64,000 bases of DNA from PCPOR2b sp965220385 (lineage in GTDB: Bacteria; Poribacteria; WGA-4E; PCPOR2b). Position numbers and translations under genes: made by a program. A model generated the notes under the pieces. The model worked only from the letters and a program-made list of their open reading frames with translations, had not been told where the DNA came from and did no database searches. Location of the stretch: positions 3,906,001 through 3,970,000 of the forward strand of contig OZ244825.1 in assembly GCA_965220385.1 (NCBI GenBank). The letters run 5' to 3'. How positions within the stretch are numbered: position 1 is the first letter of the stretch; each line of letters begins with the position of its first letter. Shown here one piece after another: positions 31,053 through 39,865 of the stretch.

Positions 31053-31385
31053 TCAAGCACTGGCATCTGAAGTCGATTTGGAGGTGTCGCTACTTTCTGT
31101 TTTGCTCGATTTAGAATCGCCGCCCTTGCTATCTCCACTCTTGCTATCCCCGCCGCTGCTTGATGACGATTCTTTGTCTTTCTTCGCGCTCTCTTTGTAT
31201 CCATCACTACGATAGTCCGTGATGTAGAAGCCGGAACCCTTAAAAATTAGCCCAGCGCCAGCACCAATTAACCGCTTGGTCTGACCTGAACATTCGGGGC
31301 ATTCTTGGATCGGGTCCTCGGTGATGCTTTGAAACCGATCAAATTGGATACCACAATCCAAGCATTTATATTCGTATGTCGGCAT
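31053..31385 (-). CDS. FmdB-family zinc-ribbon protein
   Basis: 110 aa. The N-terminal FmdB-type zinc ribbon MPTYEYKCLDCGIQFDRFQ has two CxxC pairs (CLDC and CPEC). The tail after residue 65 is a low-complexity Ser/Lys/Asp/Gly stretch, typical of the family. Role unclear in the family as a whole; proposed regulatory or metal-sensing. GAGGAG precedes the ATG. A second FmdB protein is encoded at 39866-40204 beside the zinc genes. Confidence 0.88.
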   Translation of the reverse strand: MPTYEYKCLDCGIQFDRFQSITEDPIQECPECSGQTKRLIGAGAGLIFKGSGFYITDYRSDGYKESAKKDKESSSSSGGDSKSGDSKGGDSKSSKTESSDTSKSTSDASA

Positions 31386-31452
31386 TTAATGAGACTCCTC
31401 TTACTCGGTTATTCTTATGGTAAAAATTATAATTACTGATACATTTGAATAA

Positions 31453-31745
31453 TAACCACTGGTGCTAGTTTGCAGCTGTTGATAACGTGAAACGTGATGC
31501 CCCGATAAATCCCCGATGAATCGGGACAGGCGGGACAGGCTGTGAAACGTGAAAACTATTGGCTCTTGGGTGCCTTTAGCCCCGGAGGGGCGACATGTTT
31601 ATAGTACATGGATAAACAAATACCCAAAAGCCCCGGAGGGGCGACATGTGCAGCCAAAGGGTAGAACCAATGAGCTACCCTAATGAATCAATGAACGCTT
31701 TAACAATGTGGCAAAGACCCTCTCACTAAATAGCACCAAAGGTTA
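31453..31745. mobile_element. 293-bp inverted-repeat element carrying a paired-hairpin cassette
   Basis: Left end TAACCACTGGTGCTAGTTTG and right end CTAAATAGCACCAAAGGTTA are imperfect inverted repeats. The interior carries the hairpin pair 31578-31649. An internally deleted relative is at 157-266. It fills a third of the 860-bp gap 31386-32245, which contains no gene that I can support. Confidence 0.6.
31578..31649 (+). repeat. Paired-hairpin cassette, copy 3
   Basis: Units at 31578-31598 and 31629-31649, 51 bp apart. The loop side reads AGCCCCGGAGGGGC instead of AGCCCCAGCGGGGC in both units, so the two arms of the pair changed together. Confidence 0.75.
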
Positions 31746-32007
31746 ATATGTATACTTATTTGTATTGTTCACCATAAACAGACATTGCAAAGGATGTCAG
31801 GATTTGATATATTTTAACGACTGAAAGATACCATGTCAAGCAGATTTCCTAAGATCTCAAACCCCCTTTTCCAATTGACACACCGGTATAAACGGGTATA
31901 ATTGAGAAGCGCTGACACGATGGATGGTCGTGGTCTATATTAACCTAAGTTGCGAGTTATAGAAAACGTTGCAAACCGAACGAAGGAAAGCCACATTGAA
32001 TCAATTA

Positions 32008-32165
32008 CTGCTCGCAGTGGATTGACAAATCCACTGCATACGCACAAAGATGGCTCCGTTCCGCCTGCCTGCTCTCGGCTTGTCGGAGTCCCGCCTGTCC
32101 CGATTCATCGGGGATTTATCGGGGAGAGTCCGAGGCTTGGATATGTCTATCCAAGCCGAGCGGGT
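32008..32165 (+). repeat. Composite dispersed repeat, copy A
   Basis: Contains GCAGTGGATTGACAAATCCACTGC, then ACGCACAAAGATGG, CCGATTCATCGGGG palindromes and GCTTGGATATGTCTATCCAA, ending GCCGAGCGGG. (The first motif spans 32014-32037.) An inverted copy is at 50399-50540 and a partial one inside 24259-24424. Confidence 0.65.
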
Positions 32166-32173
32166 GTGACAAT

Positions 32174-32189
32174 TAGCAACTTGCGTTAT
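32174..32189 (+). repeat. Dispersed 16-bp motif, copy 4
   Basis: Exact TAGCAACTTGCGTTAT, 57 bp upstream of the aldo/keto reductase start. Confidence 0.55.
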
Positions 32190-32245
32190 ATTAGTAACTT
32201 AGCGAAGACTGGGTAAACGAGAAGAACTCAAGGAGGTATACGCTC

Positions 32246-33049
32246 ATGGCAGATCAAATCCCCGAAACGGTCCTTGGTAGAACAGGATTGACCGTAACTC
32301 GGTTGGGTACCGGCGGCGCGTATTGCGAAACCGCCGACGGATATCGAGCTGCGTTAGACAGCGGCGTCAATTACATGGATACAGCACGAGCGTATCGGGA
32401 TGGAGATGACGAAAGGGTTATCGGAGAAGCCATCCAAGGACGACGACACGAACTGACTCTCGCAACCAAGACCCAACAGCGCGATGCTGAAGGCGCACGT
32501 CGAGATCTGGAAACATCGCTACGCCTGTTGCGGACAGATTACATCGACGTCTATCAACTTCACCATCTAAATACCGAAGGGGAACGGAACCGCGCGTTGG
32601 GAACCGATGGCGCACTGGAAGCGGTTCAAAAAGCACGAGAGGAAGGACTGATCCGCTTCATCGGGGTCACGGGCCACGATTGGGAGCAGATTCAGCAGGC
32701 GGTCGCAACCGGATTTTTTGATACCGTGCTGTGTTGGTACAATTGCGCCATGAAGGAGCCGGAGGAGACCGTGCTGCCGGAGGCGCGCAAGCACAATACC
32801 GGCGTCGTGATTATGAATGCGTCACGGAACGATAAACTCTTCGATGGTGAGGGCGCACCGGGGGAAGAACAATTCTACCGCTACGTCCTCGGTCATGAGT
32901 CGGTTAATTTGACAGTTATGGGGTTGCGGAACGTGCCCCGCTTCCGCCGAATTGCATCGGCACTGTCCGAGCGCGACACACTCACTCCAGAAGAAAGAAA
33001 CGAAATCGAAGCCTACGGCGCACGAATGCGCGCAGACGGCAAATTATAA
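32246..33049 (+). CDS. Aldo/keto reductase
   Basis: 267-aa NADPH-dependent oxidoreductase, somewhat short for the family (about 300). It starts VLGRTGLTVTRLGTGG and has the family core NYMDTARAYRDGDDERVIGEA (Asp45, Tyr50), the catalytic Lys in LATKTQ, and the His in VYQLHHL. The later IRFIGVTGHD is also typical. AAGGAGG precedes the ATG. It is convergent with the MFS gene. Substrate unknown. Confidence 0.88.
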   Translation: MADQIPETVLGRTGLTVTRLGTGGAYCETADGYRAALDSGVNYMDTARAYRDGDDERVIGEAIQGRRHELTLATKTQQRDAEGARRDLETSLRLLRTDYIDVYQLHHLNTEGERNRALGTDGALEAVQKAREEGLIRFIGVTGHDWEQIQQAVATGFFDTVLCWYNCAMKEPEETVLPEARKHNTGVVIMNASRNDKLFDGEGAPGEEQFYRYVLGHESVNLTVMGLRNVPRFRRIASALSERDTLTPEERNEIEAYGARMRADGKL

Positions 33050-33072
33050 CCTATGCCGATTTAGGCCTGTGC

Positions 33073-34266
33073 TCATCCAGACCTCGACGGGTCGTTTGTC
33101 CGTCCGATGAGGGTCAGCCCCGCCACCGCTGCAACCACTGAAACCGCGCCAGCAATGATAAACGCCCCAGAGAGCCCCGCCACATCGGCAACAGCACCAG
33201 CGGTCGCTGGACCTAAAAACATGCCGATCGCATATATTGCTTGAAACACTCCCATTGCGGTCGCCCGATCCTCGCCAGATATCTCCCGGATGCTCAACCC
33301 CATCAGTAACGGGTAAACCAGACCTCGCCCAAAACCACTCGCGCCCTGTGCAACCGCCAGCAGTGGGATATTGTGGATCAGGGGGACAAGAAACATCGTC
33401 ACCGCCATCACCAAAATCCCTGTAAAGACAGTGCGGTTTTCGCCCAAGCGAGCAGCGAAATGATGGTTCATTGGAGCGGTTAAGGTATAGGGCACCAAAG
33501 CCGCTACGCCAATGATCCCGAGTGCCAACTTGCTCGCACCCAGATTTGCTGCGTGGACCGGGATAAAGCCAAAGGTAGTCGCCCAAAATGTGTAGTGATT
33601 GAGTGCTGTGATAGCGGCTATAAGCATCAACGCGGGATGTGTCATGATGCGCCATATCTGCTTGAATGTGGGAGGCTGGCGGTGGGTCCGATGCTCCTTG
33701 ATAGGTAGGGTTGCGACGAGCCCCATAGCTGCCAAAACCGCGCCGGCGTAGAAGGTAGCGCCCATCCCCCACATCTGCGCGATCTGACCGCCGGTCCCAT
33801 TGACGACAATCAGCGAGATGCCGTTGATAGCCGTAACAACGCCCATCGCTTTGGGACTCTGATCCGGTGGGAAGTAGCTGGCGAAAAGTACCGTGAATGC
33901 AACCCATGTGGCGGCGCTGATACCGAGCACACCACGGAAAGCGATGAGATACAAAGGTGTCGGTGCCATCGCAAGTCCCAGACACCCGACAAGGTTGAAG
34001 AAGTGTCCAGCATAGAGAAAGGGCAAGCGCCGTCCCAACCGATCCGACCAAACCCCCAACGGAATTCGTAGCCACATCTGTACGAACCCGTACGCCCCGA
34101 CAACCAGACCTACAGTGGTGAACGAAGCACCTAACGATTGAGCGTATACCGATAGAATGGGTGAGTAGACATATAACGCGCCCCAATAGAGGAACATGCT
34201 AACATAGTAGGCTCTGATGGTAGTCTTGTCGGGCAAATCCGGGGGTGCCCCCTCAACCGTGTTCAT
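33073..34266 (-). CDS. MFS transporter
   Basis: 397 aa with about 12 hydrophobic segments. The signature loop between helices 2 and 3 is present as RIPLGVWSDRLGRRLPF. Helix-rich halves are joined near residue 200 (KEHRTHRQPPTFKQIW). The second half repeats the pattern (GASGFGRGLVYPLLMGLSI). Substrate cannot be inferred. An overlapping ORF in another frame on the same strand (to 33044) lacks these features and is a shadow. Confidence 0.88.
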   Translation of the reverse strand: MNTVEGAPPDLPDKTTIRAYYVSMFLYWGALYVYSPILSVYAQSLGASFTTVGLVVGAYGFVQMWLRIPLGVWSDRLGRRLPFLYAGHFFNLVGCLGLAMAPTPLYLIAFRGVLGISAATWVAFTVLFASYFPPDQSPKAMGVVTAINGISLIVVNGTGGQIAQMWGMGATFYAGAVLAAMGLVATLPIKEHRTHRQPPTFKQIWRIMTHPALMLIAAITALNHYTFWATTFGFIPVHAANLGASKLALGIIGVAALVPYTLTAPMNHHFAARLGENRTVFTGILVMAVTMFLVPLIHNIPLLAVAQGASGFGRGLVYPLLMGLSIREISGEDRATAMGVFQAIYAIGMFLGPATAGAVADVAGLSGAFIIAGAVSVVAAVAGLTLIGRTNDPSRSG

Positions 34267-34304
34267 TAGGCTTGTATTGTGGCGATCCTCTCCAATCTTT
34301 ACAA

Positions 34305-35474
34305 TTAGAACCGAAGGTGAACCAGCGATGCCCGTAATTCAATATCAGGGCTGTGGGAATTTCCATTGCTGACAGGAACAACGCCGATAGTTGGGAAAGA
34401 TAGGGACCACCTATTCTCACCGGGATTGAGATTAAGTAAGCCCATACCACCATCGGTGAAATAGCTGGTCTGTGTGTCATAGTTCCGGGTAAAATAAGTG
34501 CCCGCTGTCAACCCAACCACCCCACCGAGCCCCATGAGAGACCAAAAACTCCGGTCTTCCGGGTCAATGTCGAGCAGAATATTCGCCCCCAAACCGTAGA
34601 GTGTGCCAACAATCCCCCCAATATTAATGAGACGGGCACGGGCGCGGCTCATGTTCAGTTTCGTTGACCACACCGCCATGGTCGTCAGTCCAACATTGCC
34701 ACCCATCATTGCACTGCTCAAAATAAAGTTGCTGTTATCACGATTCCTATCGCGAACGGTCATAGATCCACAGATTGCAAACCATGTTCCCCAGATCCCG
34801 CCAAAATTAATTAGTGTCGCATCGCCGGGGCTGATGTCTCTCCCTCCGACAATTTTGCCAGCCAGCGCCAGCCCAATCGCACCGCCCGCCATACTCGCAC
34901 CCACAGTCGCTTTGTCACCCGCATCGGCGAGACTTGCCGCTCCAATCGCCTGCCAGAAACCCCAAGTCCCTCCAAGGGTAATCAGCGAAGCCTGTCCATC
35001 GCTCAGTTCGCTCTCCCGCGTCAGATCTAAAGAACCTAATAGTCCGCTCAAAGGTCCAACAATCATAACCAAGCCATAGGGAGCCGCCTCCTCTATGTCC
35101 AAGAGTATCAATGTGCCAACACCCACCCATGTCGTGAAGAACGTACCAAACCCGACCAAACCCGACCTGCTCATACCGCTAATCGGTTTGGGTTGCTGCA
35201 GCAAGATAGCAATATCTTCCCTTTTAGCCATTGCCAACTGCCCATGCGTCGTTTCGGGATATGTGGAAATAATCCAGTCCAGTCGTCTGAGGGCTTCATC
35301 ATGCTTCTCATCAACAACCTGCTGGACAGCACCCTCATAGATTAATCGTGCTTCCAGCGCCTGTAGGGAACTCAGATCTGAGTTCTCTATTGATTCAAGC
35401 TCATCTGCCCACAGCGGATGTGAGAATAGAAAAAGAAGAGCTGCGATGACAATTTTGAGGAGTTGATTCGACAT
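34305..35474 (-). CDS. Exported repeat protein with Gly/Trp-rich hydrophobic modules, paralog A
   Basis: 389 aa from the ATG at 35474 (GAAAG upstream), giving the signal peptide NQLLKIVIAALLFLFSHPLWA. Residues 20-100 resemble a TPR-like helix pair (HDEALRRLDWIISTYPET). Then come about five hydrophobic modules of 50-55 aa, each ending in a motif like LINFGGIWGTW (seen as LITLGGTWGFW, LINFGGIWGTW and LINIGGIVGTL). The last strand LRASLVHLRF could close a barrel. The paralog is encoded just upstream (35674-36777). Not a family that I can name; a membrane- or envelope-located protein is likely. Confidence 0.7.
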   Translation of the reverse strand: MSNQLLKIVIAALLFLFSHPLWADELESIENSDLSSLQALEARLIYEGAVQQVVDEKHDEALRRLDWIISTYPETTHGQLAMAKREDIAILLQQPKPISGMSRSGLVGFGTFFTTWVGVGTLILLDIEEAAPYGLVMIVGPLSGLLGSLDLTRESELSDGQASLITLGGTWGFWQAIGAASLADAGDKATVGASMAGGAIGLALAGKIVGGRDISPGDATLINFGGIWGTWFAICGSMTVRDRNRDNSNFILSSAMMGGNVGLTTMAVWSTKLNMSRARARLINIGGIVGTLYGLGANILLDIDPEDRSFWSLMGLGGVVGLTAGTYFTRNYDTQTSYFTDGGMGLLNLNPGENRWSLSFPTIGVVPVSNGNSHSPDIELRASLVHLRF

Positions 35475-35487
35475 ATTTGCAATCTTT

Positions 35488-35656
35488 CTATAGTGAATCA
35501 TAAAAACAGATAGACACTTTCGCTCCCGTGTCCCGTGCCGTGCGGTTAGAAACCGCACCTACCGGGTTTATAGCCCGGATTTTTCTATCACCGGTAGGCG
35601 AGGTTAGGAAACCTCGCCGATTGGTAGTGTCTAATTAATTTCTAAAATCTACCATA
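35488..35656. repeat. Dispersed inverted-repeat element, copy 2 (inverted relative to 20375-20478)
   Basis: Ends CTATAGTGAATCATAAAAAC and TCTAAAATCTACCATAA. The interior has the GTGCGGTT hairpin (35541-35557) plus an extra GGCGAGGTTAGGAAACCTCG hairpin absent from copy 1. It separates the two paralogous repeat-protein genes. Confidence 0.6.
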
Positions 35657-35673
35657 AATGGGAAACTCAGAGA

Positions 35674-36777
35674 TTAAAATCGGATTGTGAGGAAATTAGC
35701 GTGTATACCGCGAGAGCTCAACTGTAACTCATGAGGAGGTCGATCCCAGAGCGTCGAATCATTCCGTCGGCTCAACCTTTCACTCACCGTTGGGGACGGA
35801 ATATGGCGGGTGTTGTAGGCACCCGTAATCAACCCAGCAATGCCCCCAACCATCAGGGTGCCAAATGCCGCTGATTCACTAATATCGCTTTCAGCGATTA
35901 TCATTACTACTCCACTGGCAATGATAGTGCCGATAACACCGCCCAGATTAATCCAATGTGCCCGTGCCGGTGCGATGTCAGTTTGTGAGGAGAGTGATGC
36001 CATTGCTGCCACGCCCAAGTTCCCCCCGATGAGTGTCCAAGCGAGCAATTCATTGACAGCCGGTATCTCTGCAACCACTCCTGCGCTGAAAGATAGCCAC
36101 GTGCCCCAAAGCGCGCCATAATTGATGATCGCCATGTCTCCTAAACTTGGGTCAATTTTTCTTGTGATAACAGAGGTCGCCAAGATACTTGACAGTCCAC
36201 CGATCATTGCACCACCAATGAGCGGCTTTTCGCCATCATCTTCGGAGATCAGAATCGCCCAACCCAATCCCTGCCACGTTCCCCAAGAACCGCTGGAATT
36301 AATCAAAGCGGACTGTCCACGAGATAGTTTGGCATTTCGTGTTACAACCAGCGAGGTCAAAAGCCCTGTCGGTGCCCCTATCATCATACCCGCAGCGATG
36401 CTTTTTGCGTTGTCCGTTTCATCAGCAAGCCTTGCCGTACCGATGCCCAACCATGTCGAATATAAGGTGCTGAACACCACAGTTCCCACCCTACCACTTT
36501 GGTCAATTTTCTTGCGCCGGATGCTCGGTAGATTCAGCTGTTCCAACCGTTGTCTCCGATTTTCGGCAAACCGCGCATAGACCGTGTTCGGGTATTTGTC
36601 GATGACTTCATTGAGTCGATCATACGCCTCACTATAATCCCCCTCAACGATCAGTCTGAAAGCGGTCTCATAGAGATCCGCTGCCGTGCCCACTTCGGTA
36701 GCCGCCGCACTCGGCAGAGGAGATAGCGCGCACACAAGAACTGTGATTAGAACGACTCTCATCTGTCTATGAACCAC
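35674..36777 (-). CDS. Exported repeat protein with Gly/Trp-rich hydrophobic modules, paralog B
   Basis: 367 aa, GTG start preceded by AAAGGATG. Signal peptide MRVVLITVLVCALSPLPSAA. A TPR-like unit follows (EGDYSEAYDRLNEVIDKYPN). The modules carry LINSSGSWGTWQGLG, IINYGALWGTWLSFS and INLGGVIGTIIASG. It aligns along its whole length with the protein at 34305-35474, including the end (NFLTIRF versus LVHLRF). The two are same-strand tandem paralogs separated by a dispersed repeat. Function unknown. Confidence 0.7.
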   Translation of the reverse strand: MVHRQMRVVLITVLVCALSPLPSAAATEVGTAADLYETAFRLIVEGDYSEAYDRLNEVIDKYPNTVYARFAENRRQRLEQLNLPSIRRKKIDQSGRVGTVVFSTLYSTWLGIGTARLADETDNAKSIAAGMMIGAPTGLLTSLVVTRNAKLSRGQSALINSSGSWGTWQGLGWAILISEDDGEKPLIGGAMIGGLSSILATSVITRKIDPSLGDMAIINYGALWGTWLSFSAGVVAEIPAVNELLAWTLIGGNLGVAAMASLSSQTDIAPARAHWINLGGVIGTIIASGVVMIIAESDISESAAFGTLMVGGIAGLITGAYNTRHIPSPTVSERLSRRNDSTLWDRPPHELQLSSRGIHANFLTIRF

Positions 36778-36938
36778 TGTTTCATCCTTTTCGACTTTGC
36801 CTTACAATACACAACGTGATGGGAAAGGATAGGAAATTCTGATTGACAAGTGAACACTGTAGGAATAAAATGACCGACAAACATTGGGACAGCGTGGAAC
36901 AGCAACTGGATTCCTGCTTATGACTAACCTGCGTCAAA

Positions 36939-37718
36939 TTACTTTGAAGCCTTGATCCTTCCCCAGATCAAAGCCTGAGTTCCAGCCTGTTCGACGGCAA
37001 CGGCATTTAACTTAAGCGGAAGTAAAACCGCTTCAACCTGGCGTCTTGTCATGCCCGGCAAGATCTCTGATCGATAGAGTATTTCTATGTTGACCTCATC
37101 GATTTCTGCATAGGCTGTTGTGGCCGTCCAGCCTTGGTAAAATATACTTTCTCTATAAGCCCACGAATCTTTCATAAGCCCTAAGATCTGTGTGAGTTCT
37201 TCCCTAATCAGGTGAGAACGCTCTTCTTGAGTAATCCGATCCGTAGAAATCATGATTCGAGCCCTAACAATCTCGAATGAACCATTCCACCAGATCCAAA
37301 AGTACCCAAAATTCGTCGGTCTATAGTTTGGCTCGTATATCGTAAAATCTGACTCAGGAACAAAGTAGATCTCCACATCGGGTCGCTGCGCGTCAATCCT
37401 CAATTTTGTACGGCCAAGAATTGCATTGATATCTTCTATGACACGGTTTAATGTCGTCCTGTCCTCGTTGGTGGGTGAACCGATAACCTCTATCCTGACG
37501 TCACGGGTCCATTTTCTCACGACCGGACTTGCACTACCAAACTCTGATCCCATAGCAATTTCGAGGAAATAATCAATCTGATCCTGAGTGTAACCCCCCT
37601 GTGAAACCAGTGGATTTGTTTGCCACGCCTCAGATGAAGTACCGGCAAAAGTAAAAAAGCAGCACACGACCAAAGCAAACCACCAACAGATGGCTTTCGT
37701 ATTTTTTAAAATCTTCAT
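36939..37718 (-). CDS. DUF2927-like secreted protein
   Basis: 259 aa with a signal peptide (ICWWFALVVCCFFTFAGTSSEA). The mature part has RKWTRDVRIEVIGSP, LNRVIEDINAIL and the characteristic SHLIREELTQILGLMKDSW then YRESIFYQGW, which is the DUF2927 pattern. The domain is reminiscent of degenerate metallopeptidases: HLIREEL resembles HExxH but lacks the second His, so it is probably not an active protease. No regulatory site seen. It is the last of a run of minus-strand envelope genes. Confidence 0.75.
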   Translation of the reverse strand: MKILKNTKAICWWFALVVCCFFTFAGTSSEAWQTNPLVSQGGYTQDQIDYFLEIAMGSEFGSASPVVRKWTRDVRIEVIGSPTNEDRTTLNRVIEDINAILGRTKLRIDAQRPDVEIYFVPESDFTIYEPNYRPTNFGYFWIWWNGSFEIVRARIMISTDRITQEERSHLIREELTQILGLMKDSWAYRESIFYQGWTATTAYAEIDEVNIEILYRSEILPGMTRRQVEAVLLPLKLNAVAVEQAGTQALIWGRIKASK

Positions 37719-37928
37719 AATTTCTGGCGTTTTTACGACTGTAACATACTTCTGATAGCAAATTATCTGGCATCAAAACCATTTGAGCGTTATCTGTGTT
37801 TGGGTTCTGTTTTCCGGTGCTATGATGCCTAACTTCTCATCTGAAGCAGCCCCGAAAGCGCGGGAAGGAGCGCAAGAAAAGACTCGCTAATCACGCTTTG
37901 TGTTCGCGAATAAACCGTCGCAAAATAC

Positions 37929-38426
37929 TCATTGACAGACCGAGCAGATGCCAAGAATCTCGATCACTCTGGATTGAACCTGAAAGTCAAGTTTCTCGGC
38001 GGCGACAGTAATACACTTCTCGACCGTGTGACTGACAAGCTCAGTTGCCTCGCCACACAATTTGCAGATGACAAACTGGCCTCGATGAGGTTCCTGTGGG
38101 AAGTCACACCCGATATAGGCGTTTAACGAGGCAATCCGATGAATCAAACCTTGCTCAAGCAGAAAGTCGAGGGACCGGTAGATAGTTGGCGGTGCGGTTT
38201 TCCTGCCACGTTTTTGAAAGGTGTCAAGAATATCGTAGGCACCGATTGGCTTGTGGCTAGCGCACACGAGTTCAAAAACCTGTTTTCGTAGCTCGGTAAA
38301 TCGCACGCCTCGTCCCTGACAGATCGCCACAGCCTTTACCAATGCGTCTTTGACGCACTGAGAATGGTCATGGGTTGGCTTGGGAAAGACTTCAAATGTT
38401 GTGTTTTCCGCATCCGTAAAAGACAT
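37929..38426 (-). CDS. zur: Fur-family zinc uptake regulator, Zur-like
   Basis: 165-aa transcription factor. The N-terminal winged helix includes KTAPPTIYRSLDFLLEQGLI. Structural zinc site: Cys121, Cys124 (CKLCGE) and Cys161, Cys164 (CSVCQ). His114 and nearby residues fit the regulatory metal site. The GQFVICKLCG-ATEL segment is closer to Zur than to Fur or PerR. Divergent from the znuA-like gene, with the shared 389-bp region containing promoters in both directions and a Zur-type palindrome. Zinc-bound protein would repress uptake genes. Metal specificity is inferred from the operator and neighbours. Confidence 0.88.
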   Translation of the reverse strand: MSFTDAENTTFEVFPKPTHDHSQCVKDALVKAVAICQGRGVRFTELRKQVFELVCASHKPIGAYDILDTFQKRGRKTAPPTIYRSLDFLLEQGLIHRIASLNAYIGCDFPQEPHRGQFVICKLCGEATELVSHTVEKCITVAAEKLDFQVQSRVIEILGICSVCQ

Positions 38427-38454
38427 ATCCCTAGCTCCTTATAAATGAAGGTGT

Positions 38455-38483
38455 ATGTTATGACATGATGTCGTTTTTGTCAA
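38455..38483 (-). promoter_or_regulatory. Promoter of the zur-like gene
   Basis: On the minus strand TTGACA (38478-38483) and TAACAT (38455-38460) are separated by 17 bp. An 11-bp palindrome GACATGATGTC (38462-38472) lies between them and could be an operator; it is not a good match to the znuA palindrome. Confidence 0.6.
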
Positions 38484-38608
38484 TGAATTCAAAACGTCTT
38501 TTCTTTAGTAGAAAAGAACGACAATGCCGCCTTGTTTTCTTCGTTAAAGATTCAGTCAACTCCTCCTACCTAGAAGATTCCATTTCTGACTTGACTTCTT
38601 AATTTGTT

Positions 38609-38625
38609 ATGTTATAATATAACAT
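38609..38625. promoter_or_regulatory. Zur-type operator overlapping the znuA promoter
   Basis: ATGTTATAATATAACAT is a perfect 17-bp palindrome identical to the core of the enterobacterial Zur consensus (ATGTTATANTATAACAT; recalled). It overlaps candidate -10 hexamers (TATAAT at 38613-38618 and 38626-38631 region) placed 16 bp or more after TTGACT (38591-38596). Binding would block transcription of the znuA-like gene at 38815. Confidence 0.8.
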
Positions 38626-38814
38626 TATAATCTACGCAGCACGTTCATAAGTCCCCCCTGAGATCCTCTGATAAGTTGAAAATCCGGATGAATCGGGACT
38701 CTTACCTTCTGTCAGGGGAGTTGGGGATTTAGGGGGTTAAAGATAAGAAAATCTACCCCCGCGCACTAAATTTGCGTAAGCCCTGACATAACAAATTCAG
38801 AAGGAGTTGACAGA

Positions 38815-39792
38815 ATGGATCGACAGTTTCTCAAAACGAGTTTATGTTTGTTGATGTTACTGCTGATGGTTGCTGGCGGATGCCAAAAGGATAACACAGA
38901 AGACCCCGCAAATGCAAACCCTACCACAGAGAAAAAACTTCACGTCGTTGCAACAATCAGCATGATTACCGACATTTTGAAAAATATTGGCAGAGATAAA
39001 ATTGATGTCACCGGGATTGTCGGTGAAGGAGTTGACCCGCATCTCTATAAACCGACAGCGGGAGATGTCGAACGGCTAAAGAACGCTGATATTATCTTCT
39101 ACAACGGCTTGCATCTCGAAGCGAAAATTATAGGCGCCGTCTTCGATAAGATGCCGGATAAAACGAAGGCCGTCCCCGTCACGACTGGGCTACGTTCACA
39201 ACTTCGGACAACATCTGAATTTCAGGGCGGCTACGACCCACATGTCTGGCACGATGTGTCGCTCTGGATGATGGCGACTGAAAAGATTCGAGACACGTTG
39301 GCTCAAGCCGACCCTAATAATGCCGAATATTATCGTTCTAACGCGAAGAGTTACCTCGCAGCGTTGAAAACATTGCATGACGACCTACACAACCTCGCGG
39401 CACAGATACCCGCTCAACGTCGCGTTCTCGTCACGACGCACGATGCGTTCGGTTACCTCGGACGCGCTTACGGTTTCGAGGTGCGTGGGCTTCAAGGGTT
39501 GAACACAGAAACGGAAGTGGGTGTCGCCGATGTCAGAGAACTCGCGGCGTTTATTATTGAACATCGAATCCCGGCGATGTTCGTCGAAACCTCAGCCCCG
39601 TCGCAGGGCATCAAGGCTGTTCAAGCCGCTGTTCGCGCAAAGGGGTTCGAAGTCGAAATCGGCGGCGGTCTTTTCGCCGATGCAATGGGAACGCCCGGAA
39701 CCCCTGAAGGGACGTATATCGGTTTGATGCGTCACAACATGGATACCATCGTGAAGACCTTGAGATCTGAGTTAGCTTATCGAAGGCAATGA
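38815..39792 (+). CDS. znuA: Zinc/manganese ABC transporter substrate-binding lipoprotein (ZnuA/MntC cluster A-I)
   Basis: 325 aa with a lipobox (VAGGC, Cys23). Domain with metal ligands: His76 in GVDPHLYKP, His143 in YDPHVWHD, the H of TTHDAFGYLGRAYG, and the VETSAPSQG and ADAMG segments near the end. The His-rich loop of classic ZnuA is absent, so Mn cannot be excluded from the protein alone; the Zur-type operator upstream favours Zn. AAGGAG precedes the ATG. No permease or ATPase gene follows, so the transporter partners must be elsewhere. Confidence 0.88.
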   Translation: MDRQFLKTSLCLLMLLLMVAGGCQKDNTEDPANANPTTEKKLHVVATISMITDILKNIGRDKIDVTGIVGEGVDPHLYKPTAGDVERLKNADIIFYNGLHLEAKIIGAVFDKMPDKTKAVPVTTGLRSQLRTTSEFQGGYDPHVWHDVSLWMMATEKIRDTLAQADPNNAEYYRSNAKSYLAALKTLHDDLHNLAAQIPAQRRVLVTTHDAFGYLGRAYGFEVRGLQGLNTETEVGVADVRELAAFIIEHRIPAMFVETSAPSQGIKAVQAAVRAKGFEVEIGGGLFADAMGTPGTPEGTYIGLMRHNMDTIVKTLRSELAYRRQ

Positions 39793-39865
39793 AGACGTGG
39801 AGCGTGAGACGTTATCGGCAATTGAACCGGACGTTTAAGTGCCCAAATCAATCAGGAAACACGCA

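Noticed and set aside
33044..34186. 380-codon ORF overlapping the MFS transporter gene in another frame
   Set aside because: Its translation is Cys/Arg/Gly-rich with no membrane segments, while the other frame has a complete MFS pattern including the helix 2-3 loop motif.
37929..38814. Second Zur box in front of the zur-like gene (ATGTTATGACAT)
   Set aside because: Only about 12 of 17 positions match the palindrome; too weak to annotate as an operator.
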